Assembly: GCA_014529385.2 (NCBI GenBank)
Contig: CM043971.1
Coordinates: forward strand, 61,767,209-61,831,208
Origin: Adiantum capillus-veneris
Taxonomy: Eukaryota; Streptophyta; Polypodiopsida; Polypodiales; Pteridaceae
Length of the DNA: 64,000 bases
Reading direction: 5' to 3'
Shown here: piece by piece, positions 10,590 to 23,219 of the stretch
Layout: each line of letters starts with the position of its first letter
Position numbering within the stretch: the first letter of the stretch is position 1
Position numbers and translations under genes: made by a program
The notes under the pieces: generated by a model
Told to the model about the DNA's origin: nothing
What the model saw: the letters and a program-made list of their open reading frames with translations, nothing else
The model's database searches: none

Positions 10590-12215
10590 CCTATTTGGCA
10601 TGTCTGTGGATGAGATTACTGACTACATTGAGAGGGATGGTGATAAAGGAGCACAATTGGCAGGGACTATTGTTATATGTTGATATTATTGTATTTATTT
10701 TTGACTCCTCGGAGGGGATGCATTATCATTTAGATGCTTTGTACACATTGCCCACGATAGTAGATTGTCTGTTAGCCTGAGGAAAACCAAAAATATGGTG
10801 TTTAACACCACACCACAGTGGATCAGGAGGTCAACACCCACATTTACATATGGCCAAGAGAAGGTGGAGTATACAGATGCATACACCTATCTTGGGGTAG
10901 TCTTTTGTGAGCCGGTATATTCATTGAGGAAATCAGCAGAGACTAGATTGACGAGAGCTTATGCAGCCTTGGAGGATTGGAGAAGTTGTATTCATAGGTT
11001 CAATTTTAGGAACCTCAAAAAAAGTTGTGGCTTTTTGACACTCTAGTGGCTTCAACTACGCTTTACATGGTCCAAATTTGGGGACCCTCAATGGACCACC
11101 ATGGCAGATCTAGCAACATTGATGAATGGAGATGGATGGAGAGGCCTCTAGTCTCTATGATTTCTCGGATGATTTGAGCTAAGACCTTAGTGCCACATGA
11201 GATTTTTTGAGACAAGCTAGCAATCCCCCCTCTGGTGGTCGAGGCCCTTGGTAGATCAATAGCCATCATGCATAATTTATGGGACCTCCCCAAAGATAGA
11301 CATGCTCGACTAGCCCTTGAATCATCCTGACAGCAGCTAGTGCTACAAGGGAACACCGCATGCTGGTATGGGCAAATGACATCATGGTTTTAGTCACATC
11401 GCTTTAGCATGGATAGACTGCCTCCATTCCAATACTCCTTGGATGCAACCTCCCTATGTCTCACACGGACAGAGATTGCTAGGCTCATACGTCACGATTT
11501 GATTCAACTAGATATTAAGAGAACATGGATACAACCGATACAAGACTTGGACATGAAGACGGCTTCCTATAGAGAGCATCTTCTCCAGCTAATAGAGGAT
11601 GGACATGTGATCAGACCGACCTTTATGGACACTCATTTATCCTATGGGATACGATTTGCTATTGGTCAGACATACACATCATCACATCAACTAGAGATTG
11701 AGACTAGCAAATTTAGGAGAGTATTAATAAAGGACAGGATATGCCAGTTGAGTCATATAGAGCCGAAGACAGAGTTACATCACATTTGTCATTGTTCGAT
11801 ATACTATGAGATATGAGGCCGCTTTCATTATCTATTCAGAGAGGGATTTGGACAGTTGGTTAGAGTCATGAGATTTCAAGATCAGAGATGCCTTGGGTTG
11901 TTTTTGCTAGAGCTATACAGCCTCAAGGAGAGTCTCATGAAGAGATGAGGTAGTGGGAGACATTCACAGAGGGAGATCACTAACTTCCTTAGAGCAGGGA
12001 TTCAGCAGCTAGATGAACATGCTTCGCAATAGACTTCAGAGCCGACTTATACCAGAGATATATTAGTTGACAGAGCCATTGAGCTTGGGAGAGCTAGACA
12101 CCCATGTCTACAAGGGCCACAAAGACATCGATGGAGGCTTCATTATAGCATTAGGACTTTGGCCTTTTGAAGACGTTTAATATAACATTTCATTTCATTT
12201 CTCTCCCTCTCTCTC
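10590..12215 (+). mobile_element. 5'-truncated LINE, RT C-terminal half to CT tail
   Basis: Plus-strand non-LTR retrotransposon ORF2 fragment. 10595-10780 contains the decayed catalytic box LLYVDIIVFIFDSSEG (the sister copy at 25650 has LLYADDIVLISDSLEG). 10765-11046 continues with the thumb (LRKTKNMVFNTT, YTYLGVVF). After stops and frameshifts, 11409-11816 gives the C-terminal domain (LPPFQYSLDATSLCLTRTEI) with a C/H-rich end (HHICHCSIYYEI). The 3' UTR ends in ATTTCATTTCATTTC then a CT tract at about 12200-12218. Numerous stops make it inactive. Confidence 0.88.
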
Positions 12216-12834
12216 TCTATGTGTGTGTGTGTGTGTGAATAATACTAACTGCGCATTTTCCTGTCTGTGTCGTAAAAGTTTGGCCATTTGCTTTAGGACT
12301 TTTCTTGGGTTCCATCCCTCTCCAAACTCTCGTTGTAGCTGAACAATCACAAAAAAATTGTCCATCTCTAGCTGATCTCTGCATTACAAGAATATATATT
12401 AGAACAAGTAAATAATTATAAATTAGTATGTGTAGTCGAGGTATATACAACTCCATCAGTTTCCCTATGTGCTGGCAAAACAAACAACCACCTCCAATGG
12501 GCACAACCTGCCCGTCCGTGTGAATGTCACACGTGACGTTGTAAGAACCGACACACATCCAAAACGGCCCCTGATGGTCAGAATTGGGTCTTGGTGAGGG
12601 CGTGGCAGACATGTGGGACCTTGCCTAAGAGTGTGCGGGATCAAAGAAGGTCCTGAGGCAATAGGGGTATGCCATTGGACTCATTGTTGGGAAGGGACAC
12701 TACATGCATGGGATTAACAAAAAGGTAATGAGATCAATGTTTATGAGCAGTGGTAGCTGGCTTTGGAAGAGGGGTCTTGTTATTATCACAAGTTTATCAC
12801 ATTTTTGTGAGACAAAATGATATACTTATATGCA

Positions 12835-12837
<3 letters not shown>

Positions 12838-12909
<72 letters not shown>
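12838..12909. repeat. (AT)n microsatellite, about 36 units
   Basis: Uninterrupted AT tract, self-complementary and able to form cruciform structure. Confidence 0.97.
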
Positions 12910-12912
<3 letters not shown>

Positions 12913-13298
12913 AGGATCAGCCTGTGTGCTCCTCTTGTTAAAGGGTCTCGAGAACAACCCTTGTCTTGGCGTACAAGTCCATTAGGAAGTGAATGGGGTA
13001 TAGGAGGGCCTCTTTATTTGGCAGTTTAAGGGAATGCTTAAAGCTTAAGCCAAGTTTGACCAAGCCTAAAAGAGAGGGCAAAAAGGCCTATGCTGAGATT
13101 TTGAAAAAAGCCACTTTCATATTTTGAATTTGAAAATAGTCTATTTAGTAACCCCCCTTTTCTCTCATGTCACTTCCTCTTCCAATCATTAAGGAACATT
13201 CTTGGCTGCCTCTTTCTAAAAAAGTGCAGATCCTCCAAGGTTGCAGATATGTCCTCTCTCCCACTCTCTCTTCTTTTATTGTGTTTCTATCCCCCACT

Positions 13299-13302
<4 letters not shown>

Positions 13303-13332
<30 letters not shown>

Positions 13333-13333
13333 C
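13303..13333. repeat. (CT)n microsatellite
   Basis: CT tract inside a pyrimidine-rich stretch of about 80 bp. Confidence 0.9.
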
Positions 13334-13689
13334 ATGCTTCTCCCACTCCAGCTCCAGCTGAGTGCAATGGAAAACTCCATTACCTCTGTGTGCAGCAACA
13401 TTTTTCTCTCTACAGTCATGGTCAACAATTCAAATTCAAAGGAGATTGAGTTGCACTCCCTCTCTTTCTTCCCTTCACAACATAATCCTTTTCTCCTATC
13501 TCTAAGTACTCTCCACTTCTTTCCTCCATAGCCACCTTCACCTGCTTGTAGAAGTCACCATTACACATTCCCACTAATTTGCTTGATTAACTAACATAAA
13601 TGTCATTCAATCTTCTACCACTGCAAGACATTACTAACAAGTCAAAACGATATCGATTAAATGCTGATTAAGAGTAGGAGTATGCTATT

Positions 13690-16009
13690 GTGCGACTTGG
13701 CACATCTAATCCCAATGCTGGAGACCAACTACAAAACCATGGACGCAAGGCAATCAACTTATGGGTTGATGGCCATATTTACCTTGGAAATTTAATGACC
13801 AATGCATCACCGCCTTTCCGTAATGTCACTGAGCTACTGCATTTTATTGGATATGGGAGAGACAGACTGTTTGGCTACTGCTGGAGATTACATTCAGCTT
13901 TTGTCAATGAAAGGGAAGCAAGAAAACAACTTTGTGCTGCCTATTCATCATTGCAAGATAAGTACATGAAAGACATTCAACAAGTCAGAGAAGAAGCCAA
14001 CGAGAAGACAAAGCAGCTAAATGACGAGATGTCAAAGCTTATAAAAAAGACAGAGCATCAAAAAATGGAGCAAGAGCGTCGTCTAGACAATTATGTTCAA
14101 CTACAACACACTGCACGTAATATGCACCGACAAATCGATCATCTCACACACATTCCATTGGGATATCATATTTGCAAGCGCAAGAGACATGCGATGTCTA
14201 TGCTATCTTCCAGTGGTGGAGCACGAAAGAAACGTATTCGTCAAACTTGGTAGGAATACAAATGCAAGCTTCTAATTTCATACATTTTTTACAGGTTGTT
14301 GTAATATTATTTCAATATGCAAGAACTTGGCTCGAAAAATGATGGGAATCGATTCTGATTCTGAAATGACTGGACATACTCTGCTACAACATATCATCAA
14401 ACCAAAGGAGTTGGTGGAGCTATTGGATGATCCATCCAAATGCTGGATTTGCTAAAGTTTTGCGCCAAAAGTATTTCGGTGAGCTAAAGAGCATTATTTT
14501 ACCTTAGGAGATGATGGAGGTGTGTGACAACACATGAATAAGTTTCAAGGTCTACGAAGCTTTGAATAGACTTGTCACACTAGGTCACAGAGCAAAAGGT
14601 TTGTTTAGGTTGCTGCCAACACCTTATAGTGTTAGCATTGCAAAAAGGTGCACCAATAATGATGTTGCAAGCTTGTTGGGTGGATTTAAATATGTGGAGG
14701 ATGCCCTACCATTAGAAGAGAACAAATCCTTTCGTTACAATGAGTTTAATAATGTCTATGTTGATTTGTTGAAGCTCCATGAGTCAATGATCAGATTTTA
14801 TGGATTGGCACAGGAAGAGTGTGATGGAAAAGTTATATTTGTGACGAAGCTTGATGAATGCTAAATTGTCAAAGGTCAATGGCTCAAAAGGGTAAGCGTC
14901 ATGCTTATAAATAGAGCCTTGGTGGGCGTTGACGTTGAGCTAAATGCCAGTGAGAAGGAAAACACCTATTTAGGTGTCCAATTTGAGAAGAATATTTGGT
15001 GGCTAGCAGCTTTTCATCTCCCACATAAGACACATGAGTTCCTCAAATGGTATTTTAATCACACCCCAATTGTTGACGTCATTTGGCAACGACAAGAAGG
15101 ACAATGATTGCAGATTTCAGGTTTGGGTACGTTCCAAGTGGAGTGGCATTTGGCAGGAGACTTGAAAACTCTCAAGTGTATGTTAGGATACAAGCAAGGT
15201 GCAATGACTCTTTTTTCATGCATTTATTGCTGCCACAATAAAGTATCATTAAGAACTGAGGGCAAGGGTAAGGGTAAGGGTGGAAAAGCTGCAATCAACT
15301 CTGCGAAAGGTAAGGGTAAGGGTGGAAAAGCTGCAGTCAATTCTGTGAAAGGTGTGACCACTACACAAATAGTGGGTAAAGCACTACAACAATGGTTTCA
15401 AGGTATCCTCAGTTGTAACCAGAGTGTACCCCCTAATCGAGACATGGATGATCCAAATTGGGATCCTATTCTACTGATGCCTCTGATAAATGTGCATGTG
15501 TGTACTCTTCATGCCCGTCTACAAATTCTTGACAAGTTGCTTATGCTCCATATTAATTATGCTTGAAATATGGGGCTTGTAGAAAGAAGGGAAGTGTGTA
15601 TCAGAGAACTCAAATCTATTCTATCAAGCGTTGGCCTGCATGGGGGTGTAATAGAATTGTAAAGGACAAGAAGGCATCTAGAAGTACACAGGATCATCCT
15701 AATAAAATATATATGGGTGATAGTAAAGCTAGGCATATGCTTTCAAACTATTCTGACTCCCAAAGTCCAAGTGAGTTTCATTTGTGGAAAAAGGTGTGTG
15801 ACATGACCACCTACAGAGGTAATGAAGTAGCCCTAGGAATTGAGCGTGCTCGTGTGTGGCAGTCTGTAGATGATATTTTTTGTTTGCTTGAAAAGAAAAA
15901 TCTAACTTCCGCTGAGATATCCACCTTAAAGTTTGTAATCAATAGTCTCACAGTGCAAATGGTTGATGCCTGGGGGGGGATGCACATAACACATTACATG
16001 GTGGGTTGA
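13690..16009 (+). pseudogene. Eroded gene of unrecognised family, possibly a transposase
   Basis: A 2.3-kb run of consecutive plus-strand open blocks that read like one damaged protein. 13690-14253 encodes a coiled-coil-rich N-terminus (REEANEKTKQLNDEMSKLIK) ending in a basic segment (GGARKKRIRQ). 14562-14864, 14901-15107, 15108-15566 and 15563-16009 continue with an ...EWHLAGDLKTLKCMLG... motif followed about 15 residues later by CIYC, then LHARLQILDKLLMLHINYAW and a long helical C-terminus. An Asp-containing GDLKxLKxxxG motif followed by CxxC is reminiscent of RNase H-fold transposases, but I cannot name the family. The Lys/Gly repeat at 15266-15349 is a tandem duplication of a 48-nt unit. 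At least five frameshifts or stops are present. Confidence 0.55.
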
Positions 16010-17728
16010 ACACTTTGTCTTTGCAGTAAAAAAACATCAGTGTTTGAACTAAAGTTTTATATTTTTGTAGCACATTCTTTTTGCTCATACCTCATTTTTT
16101 CTTGACAAATTTGGTTCATTGGGCATCTGGAGTAGCCAAGGAATGGAGCACTCACACTATCAAGCAAAAGCAGTGTATTTTAAAAATACAAGGCATGGAG
16201 GTGGGAGAAAAAAGAGCAATGTCCTACATGAAATGTTCAATTGGTTCTACAACATTTTAGTGGGGAGAGAAAGGAAGAAGACTTGAGTGCAAAGAAGGTT
16301 GAAATGAAAAATAGAGAAAGTGGTTAGCGTGAGGCAATCACAATCATATCATGCTTCTAGTGCAAAAGATCAATTCCGATGGTTGTTGGCAACAAGGCGA
16401 TGAAATGGCAAGCGTTGGTGGAAAACCAATAAATTTTTGACACTAACCAATTTCATATTAAGCATACATTGTAATGCCACGTGATTTGTTGACGTCCCAA
16501 TCAGTGGTTCCATGTAACAAATTTCAACAATTTTGGAGTTATTTTTTATTTTTAATGGTATTATTGAGTTTTTAAGTTTTTCTTAAAAATTACTACTTTA
16601 TAAGTCAAAACTCACAACTTGAAGTTCATTTCTTGTTTGCACATTCTAGAAGATCCACTCGAGCACAAACGCACAAACACTCACATCTTGCACCACATGG
16701 ACGATTCACGAGAGCAGACTGACACTACACACAACAATACCACCACACCCACTCACACCGCAAAAAATCCGTAGTCCAAACCCCGTGCAGAATCTAGGGC
16801 TTCAAATCCACATCCCAAACCACAAGTCGATAACCCAGCACCCCAGCCCGCTCCAAACACTCAAGAGCCTTTCCAACCATCGAACCTAGATGATCTAAGC
16901 AACATGCGATATATTTTTGGAGATCTCTGTGATATAACCCATGCCAATCACACACCTCTGCCAGATCCCCCACCGATTTCACCTCTTCATAGAGCAATGC
17001 AAGAAACTAGAGAAACAGAAGAAGAATACCGAGGTCCGCTTGAAAATCCGCTGCCCTCGCCTACTGTCACGACCACTGGTGCTCAGGCCACCCCAAATAC
17101 TACAATGCAAAATTTTCCACCGCAAATCAAAGAAAGAGTAATCAAGGTTATACCAAGCGAACCGGTTTCTAAAGCACGAGAGGCCAAGAGGAGGAAAAGG
17201 CAAAGGGAGAAGGAAAATAAATAGCCAGTGGAGAAGAAAGAGGCAGCTGAGAAGTAAGCACTGAGAGTACAAGGGGATTTTTTTGCCCCCTCCGACCCCA
17301 CCGGGCACCGCTGATGCGTTACCTGGTCATATTGACCCCGTACCCCCCCCCCCGTTTTCCCCATTTAGCAAAAGAATCACCGAGACGTGTCCCCCAGCCG
17401 CTCGGTGGCTGCATGTTCGAGGTTGTGTGCATGTGTGTGCATCGTCGACAGAAATGAAAATTATTGAACAATATGAATAACAAAACAAGTACTGAATGCT
17501 GACAACAATCATTGACAAAAACAAGTATTCCTTATTGATTTAAATATTATATCATGGTGGATTAATTTTTCTATGAATTACATTTGTGAATATGGAGCAA
17601 ATGGCTGACTTGACACCGAGGGATTTTACAATTTCCTTTGGGTTTGTCAATCCTTGACCTAGGCTCAAGGCACAATGGGAGAGGACCGAGCCTGGGTGCT
17701 TGCCTGCAAAGGCATACAATGCTGCCTC
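16010..17728. other. No supported gene
   Basis: Mostly AT-rich, with a C-rich stretch at 17283-17360. The plus frame at 16904-17224 (106 codons, Pro/Thr-rich then a Lys/Arg-rich end) could be a gag-like remnant, but there is no zinc knuckle or neighbouring pol, so I do not call it a gene. Confidence 0.4.
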
Positions 17729-19075
17729 TCAGTCCACCAGTATACATTTGTGAGCGTTTAGGGTGAGAAAATCTTCAGCGAGTATGCCACTTAATGCTTT
17801 ACACTTTAGCAGCTCTGCAGAACCATTCTTGGATAACTCTGTGTGAGCAACTCTAAGAATCGATGGCACTAGGTGGCTCAAGTAGTTCCAAAGCGAGCTA
17901 TCCCTACCTATGGAGACGTTGCACGAACCTCTAGTATGCATTGCAAACTTATCAACATGATATGCAATCTGCAAAGCATTTTAATTGATTTTAACACCTA
18001 TAGTAAGGAATAATAGAAATTCTACAAGGTTAAGATTTGTTTACCTTAGTTTCTTCATCTTTCTCTTCAAGATTTCTCTTTGTAAGATGGATGCTAGATC
18101 GATCATCTCTACCAATCGTGATGATTGGTTTGTGTGGATGAAATGTGCTCTCCGGTACGCTTTTGTAGAAAGAGGCACATGATTTTTTTCCACTAGTGCA
18201 CTTGCTACTGTTTGCACCAAGTGTTGTTCATTTTCATTGGGAAGGAAAGAGAGGCTTTCTGGGAGATCTTGGTCTTTGAAGTCAATTTGAAAATTGACTT
18301 TCTCTTCCTTTCCACTGGGATTCTTCATGCCAACATAGATAGCAAGCACTGCAAGCGACTCATCTTCTCTAAGTTCTAATGTTTTGGCAATTTTGTCAAG
18401 GAACAAAAACTGATGATCATCCACCACCACTGGATGCAAAATGAGAATTTGGAGGTCCGGGACCTCTTCCAACACCTCATCTCCCTCTATCATTTGATCT
18501 TTCTCCTCAGTGGAGCTAGTGGAGCTGGCAAGAGTACGAGTGCCATAGATGCTTTGGTCTGCTTATCAATCTCTTCGATAACTTCATTTGATTCCTCCAC
18601 AATGGTCACAGGAGGTCTTTGGTTGACCTTTTCCTTTGATTATCCCTTATCCATGCCCTGAAGCACAAGTAATGCCAAAACCATGTCCCATGAAATATAT
18701 TGGGTGCCTATGCACCCCATGCCCAAATCCATGAGATCATCCTCATCCTCTATCCTATAGTTCCGTTTCGTGAGGCCTTTAATAAACCTCAACAAGCGAA
18801 ACCAGAAGTTTTTGTCAGTTGCATAGAGATGCTTTAAGAAATATAGTGGCAACCACGCCGTGTCGGACCCCTCAAAGATTATGGCATATTCTTCCATGTG
18901 CTACGCCATGTAGTCAAGAAAGCTACTGAATGCCTTTGCATGAAGGTTGGCAGTGGCTTGCATGTCAATTGTCCCCTCGAACACACTGAGTAGTTCATGT
19001 GCTCGATCTGCAAGTCCTACCTTTTCTAATTGTGTGAGAAGTGCATCAGTAGATGTTGCCATGGGTTTTTTCATG
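17729..19075 (-). pseudogene. Eroded gene of unknown function with a possible intron
   Basis: Reading right to left from an ATG near 19070: MKKPMATSTDALLTQLEK... runs to a TAG at about 18902 and continues in frame through 18640-18897 (FEGSDTAWLPLYFLKHLYAT, then ISWDMVLALLVLQ). After further breaks 18041-18493 (EEVPDLQILILHPVVVDDHQ, DKIAKTLELREDESLAVLAIYVGM) and 17729-17974 follow. Between the last two blocks an intron-like gap with an AAG/GTAAAC donor near 18044 and a TTTGCAG acceptor near 17969 can be drawn, but the phase does not fit cleanly. I do not recognise any domain. It is a hydrophilic, probably cytosolic protein remnant; host pseudogene or captured fragment cannot be told apart. Confidence 0.4.
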
Positions 19076-20467
19076 AGGAAGATGCGAAGGGAGCTTAGAG
19101 CTAGAGTTTTGTGAATGTGAGAAATGAAGTTTAAAAACTAGAAAGTCACTAATATACCCAAAGTCACTTTTTAAAAAACACTTAAATTAATGTCAAAATA
19201 ACTTAAAAATTTAATTTTAAACAAAATCACGCGACAAAGCATTGAAAGACACTAACATAGAAAACATTTGTGCTCCACATCAAATAAATTGCACGTTTCA
19301 ATTGAAAACTTGAACAAGTTGAGAATAAACAAGTATGTGGAGAAAGGAGATTTAGAACACCGTATGTATTAATGTGGACAAAATCCCTGCCAGTTACAAG
19401 CTATTACAAAAATACATCACGGAAACGGAACGTTCTCACACAGAAAGCTCTTCTCTTTTCTTGAGCAAACAATCTTTTCATTGATTACAAAGGGATATTT
19501 CTTGGGCAAGGTATATCTGAGATTAAGATACTTGCGAAGGTGACTGAGATGCTAGTCATTGTTCACTATAATGTGGTGCACTGTATCATCGTGTAGATGT
19601 ATTTGCAGGTCAACGGATTCTCTAGCAACAACCTCAGAGTCTAGTGCCTCTCATTCTCCCATCGTCAGCTTCCATCTTCTATAGGGAAAGACCATCGACA
19701 AGCTTTGCTTCACAATATGGTATTTGAACACCACATTGTCAGCAACTAGAGAGCACTTGATTCTATCTCCCTGGTGGTTGACCACCTTAATTTCCCATCC
19801 AGCTACAAGAAACCCGTTGATCGCACTTCCCTCTTTGCAAGTCCACATCGTTGGTGTCCTGTGAACACTCTGAAGTCAAAATATAAACACAAACACATAA
19901 AGAGACATAAACCATGTTATCGTGGCTTTATGGGAACCATAGGTGCACTTCATTGCTACTTTCACATCCACCTCAATTTTGCTTTTGGTTGCTGCGATCA
20001 AGGCACTGTCTGGCTTAGGCCATTCTGAACTCTCCAAGTTTGGCGAGTGAACGGGAGATAGATTGCCCCTTCCATAATCTCCTTTTTAATCCCATGGAAA
20101 ATAAAGAGGCCCCCTTAGACCCCATTCCCTTCCTAATGCTCAAGGCATTGTGTAGTCTGTGTAAGGTAGCCTCCAACTCCTTGTCATGGAGCTACTCGTA
20201 CTCTATGTTGTCCTCTACTATCTACTCCCTCGAAATGCTTGCATCTTATAACATGCTCTTCAACACCAATAGTAGCCCCAGCCATCAAAATGATTTGTTT
20301 GAAAATTTTAGGTTTTAGTCAAAGGTAAAACGATCCACAAAGCTTTTGTTTTGTCTCTTATCAAAGAAAAAGAGAGAGAGACAAGAGCCCTTCATGTGCG
20401 TGTTACAGCTCTCAAAGACATTGGAAAAGTAGTAGAAGAAGAAGTCCTATTCAGGGAGGAGCTTCCG
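19076..20467. other. No recognisable gene
   Basis: AT-rich sequence. The minus frame 19651-19848 (65 codons, GFLVAGWEIKVVNHQGD) and the plus frame 20040-20318 have no recognised domain; either could be gene debris. Confidence 0.35.
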
Positions 20468-21105
20468 TGTCAATTGTAGCAGAATTAAATATGATAAAGA
20501 TCTCAAATTTACACTCCCACAAATATTTCCTTCTTTCCTTGCTTCACGGATTGCTTTTAGAATGAATGATGGTTTCTTTTACTTTCCATGAAGAGAGGGA
20601 ATGAGAGAGAGCAATAGAGATGTGTAGAGGAAGAAGGGGAGAATGACACCCGATGGGGTCCCAACCAACCCTCTCAAGGGCCCCCCCACACTGTTGCCGA
20701 TGTGGTTTTCTTCTGATTGCGTAAATGGAATGTCACTGTAGTAACCCCTTAGGAAGAGGCACCTCCAGGACTGATTTGATGCATCATTGGATCCATCTCA
20801 ATGTGGGATTGCTGATGGTCAACAAGGGATAGATCTAGGGTTGATTTGTGCTCCCAAATTCAGAGGAATGAAAGGCTAAAAAATGGCTGCAAAAATGCAG
20901 ATCTAGGACGTATAATGTGGAAGGTATGTCGCGTAAACCAGGGCTGAAAACACAGATCTCGATGACGTTGATGATGGGTAGCAATGGAGAAATCAATTAG
21001 GCAATTACTAAGGCGAGCCTTGATGGCTACCAAATTATTAGACCGAAATGGGGAGAAGCTAGTGAGGCCAAATCAAACTGGCAGAGGAGAGGCTAGAGTC
21101 CAACA
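20468..21105 (-). repeat. 3' LTR of the short LTR element
   Basis: Homologous to 21846-22501 along its length. The left edge is TGTCAATTGTAG; the right edge is placed at CCAACA, followed by a weak polypurine tract (GAGGAGTTACT on the minus strand). The right edge is approximate. Confidence 0.65.
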
Positions 21106-21832
21106 AGTAACTCCTCAAAGATAGAGGCTTCTCTTGGGGCTTCAACTAGATTTTTGTATGATGGAAGCTCTAGATGAATCCTTTTCTTTGCAACAGATGT
21201 GGCTGTGAATGTAGGATCAGGATGCCTACAAACTCTTGTGGTGGTTGCATCAAATTGGAGACCTTTTGCTCCGATGATGGCTACTGATTGCTAAGAAGAT
21301 GAAAATGGTGTGGACCATATGTGCTGCTAAAGATGTGTACAGATCATTTACAATGCAACGTCTCTTCTGGGATGAAGGAATTCTCCAAATAGATGCAAGA
21401 GATGGTTTTTCAAACAATGCCAAGTCTCCAAAGCTAATAGGCTGAGATGGATAGCGCCTTCCTTTGTCATCATAGGCCTTCTAACAAATCCTAATGCACA
21501 TAATCAACATCTTCAAGTTTCCAATGCATGTCTTCAATGGTGCGATCTGTCATGTCAAAGAAGTTATGACTGCAAATATCCATACTAGGATTTCTTTATG
21601 TCAAGGTGGTCAAGCCGTACACCAAGTTAACTACCCTCTCATAGGTGCACCACAAATGTAACCCCCGATATACAGTGTTTGCATTTCCTATGCTCAAGGT
21701 GCACATTCCTACACACAATGGCATGTCCTACAGTTCCCTAAGTGAGAGAAGCATCTTTGGCCAAATGCTACAATACATAGACAAACACTAGAGACTCAAA
21801 AAAAAAAAAACAAAGATGAGCGGATTAGTGCA

Positions 21833-21844
21833 GCTTTGATACCA
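21833..21844 (-). promoter_or_regulatory. Primer-binding site, initiator-Met-like
   Basis: Reads TGGTATCAAAGC on the minus strand, one base from the usual copia PBS, and lies 1 nt from the 5' LTR. Confidence 0.8.
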
Positions 21845-21845
21845 A

Positions 21846-22501
21846 TGTCGGGTGTAGAAGAATTGGGTATGGTGAAGATCTAGACTTTACACTTCCACAA
21901 ATCTTCACTTCCTTCTTGGCTTCAATGATTTATTTTAGCATGAATGATGGTTCCTTTTACTTTGTGAAGAGAGGGAATGAGAGAGAGTGGTAGAGATGTG
22001 TAGAGGGAGAAAGAGAGAGAGAAGAGGAGAATGACACCTATGGGATCCCAACCAACCCTCTCAAGGACCCTCCACAACGTTGTCCATGTGGTATTTGCTT
22101 TTGATTGTATAAATGGAATGTTGCCATGGTAACTCCTTACGAGGCACCTCCAAGGCTGTTTTGATGCAATGTTGGATCCATCTCGATGTGGGATTGCTAA
22201 TGGTCAACAAGGGGTAGATATGGGGCTGATTTATGCTCCCATTGTGAGAGGAATGAAGGGCTAAAAACTGGCTGAAAATTGCAGATGTGGGATGTATAAT
22301 GTAGTAGATCTGTCACCTAAACCAATGCTGAAAATACAGATCTTGATGACGCCGATGATGGGTAGCAATCAATGCCAGTGAGGGCATTTCCGAGGGGAGG
22401 CTTGCTGGCTGCCAAAGTATCGGAGCACAATGGGAAGAAGCTAGTGAGGCCATATCCAAGCTAGAGATTGTATACAGGGAAAAGGTTAGAATCTAAAAAC
22501 A
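21846..22501 (-). repeat. 5' LTR of the short LTR element
   Basis: Left edge TGTCGGGTGTAG, right edge about ...CTAAAAACA. The whole length aligns with 20468-21105. Confidence 0.65.
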
Positions 22502-22748
22502 CTAGAGACTGATCTATAGATGCACAATTGCTAGGCAAAAAATATGAAAACGCTAGATGCTCTGGTTCCAAAAATGTTGGGCTGGTCTTGGCGCTTGTTG
22601 CAATGCCTAGAAATGCTAGGCTTGATGCTCCCTTTACATGTAGGTTATAAACTCCTTAAGGCTTAGGTAGGGCAACTTGTCCACCAAATCCAACAAATAA
22701 ATTATAAAATGTTTTATTAATAAGTTTTCTACTAGGGCTAAGTTTTGG

Positions 22749-23200
22749 GTGAAACTGTTGCACATCTACCCACCCAGGAATTTGGTCCATGGGAGGAATG
22801 GAATCTTGGATACCAAGATGGGCCAATCAACATTCTATGATACCTTAGGGGGAATGTTGAGAGAATTGGATGTCAACGATATAGGATTGGCCATGTGTTT
22901 GCAAGATAAGGAGCACACTGGATATGGGAGGTATCTGACAGAGTTGGGGACTGCACATGGTCTGGCCATCTTGAATGGCCTCCAGAGATTTCTAGCATGG
23001 AATGGGTTCACCTGTTTTCCTCATAGACATGGGGCTAGCAGAGTGGATTGTGTTTTTGCTCAGCCTAGGTTTATATCCTCTATTCAAGCCTTTACAGTCG
23101 AGCCCATGCCTATCGAGGTAGTAGTAGATCATGCCCTCCTCAGGTTTATCGTCTCATTCCAATTCAGTGCAGCTCGGCTGGCATACCGAGCCTATCACAA
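22749..23200 (+). pseudogene. LINE endonuclease (APE/EEP-type) fragment
   Basis: The plus frame shows the C-terminal half of an apurinic-type endonuclease as found at the N-terminus of LINE ORF2: GRYLTELGTAHGLAILNG, FTCFPHRHGASRVDCVFA and the DHALLRF end (family SDHxPL). This enzyme nicks target DNA to prime reverse transcription. The N-terminal catalytic Asn/Glu part and the adjacent RT are missing. The same LINE family probably supplied the fragments downstream. Confidence 0.8.
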
Positions 23201-23219
23201 ATTTTTTGTTTACTAGTTG

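Larger units (their letters stand above)
12216..13689. other. No recognisable gene; microsatellite-rich
   Basis: Contains a TG tract at 12220-12236, an (AT)n array and a CT tract (listed separately). Frames at 12217-12612 and 13167-13531 overlap these repeats and have no recognisable domain. Confidence 0.4.
20468..22501 (-). mobile_element. Short non-coding LTR retrotransposon (TRIM/LARD-like)
   Basis: Two direct repeats of about 640-655 bp enclose only about 740 bp with no coding capacity. The right repeat is bordered by a primer-binding site matching initiator-Met tRNA, so the element lies on the minus strand. It would depend on another element's proteins. The repeats are clearly diverged (many substitutions and small indels), so the insertion is old. 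No target duplication could be found. An internally deleted copia element is an alternative. Confidence 0.7.

Noticed and set aside
16904-17224. 106-codon Pro/Thr-rich, Lys-rich-ended frame as a gene
   Set aside because: No domain, no homologue in the window and an opposite-strand frame of similar length; too little support.
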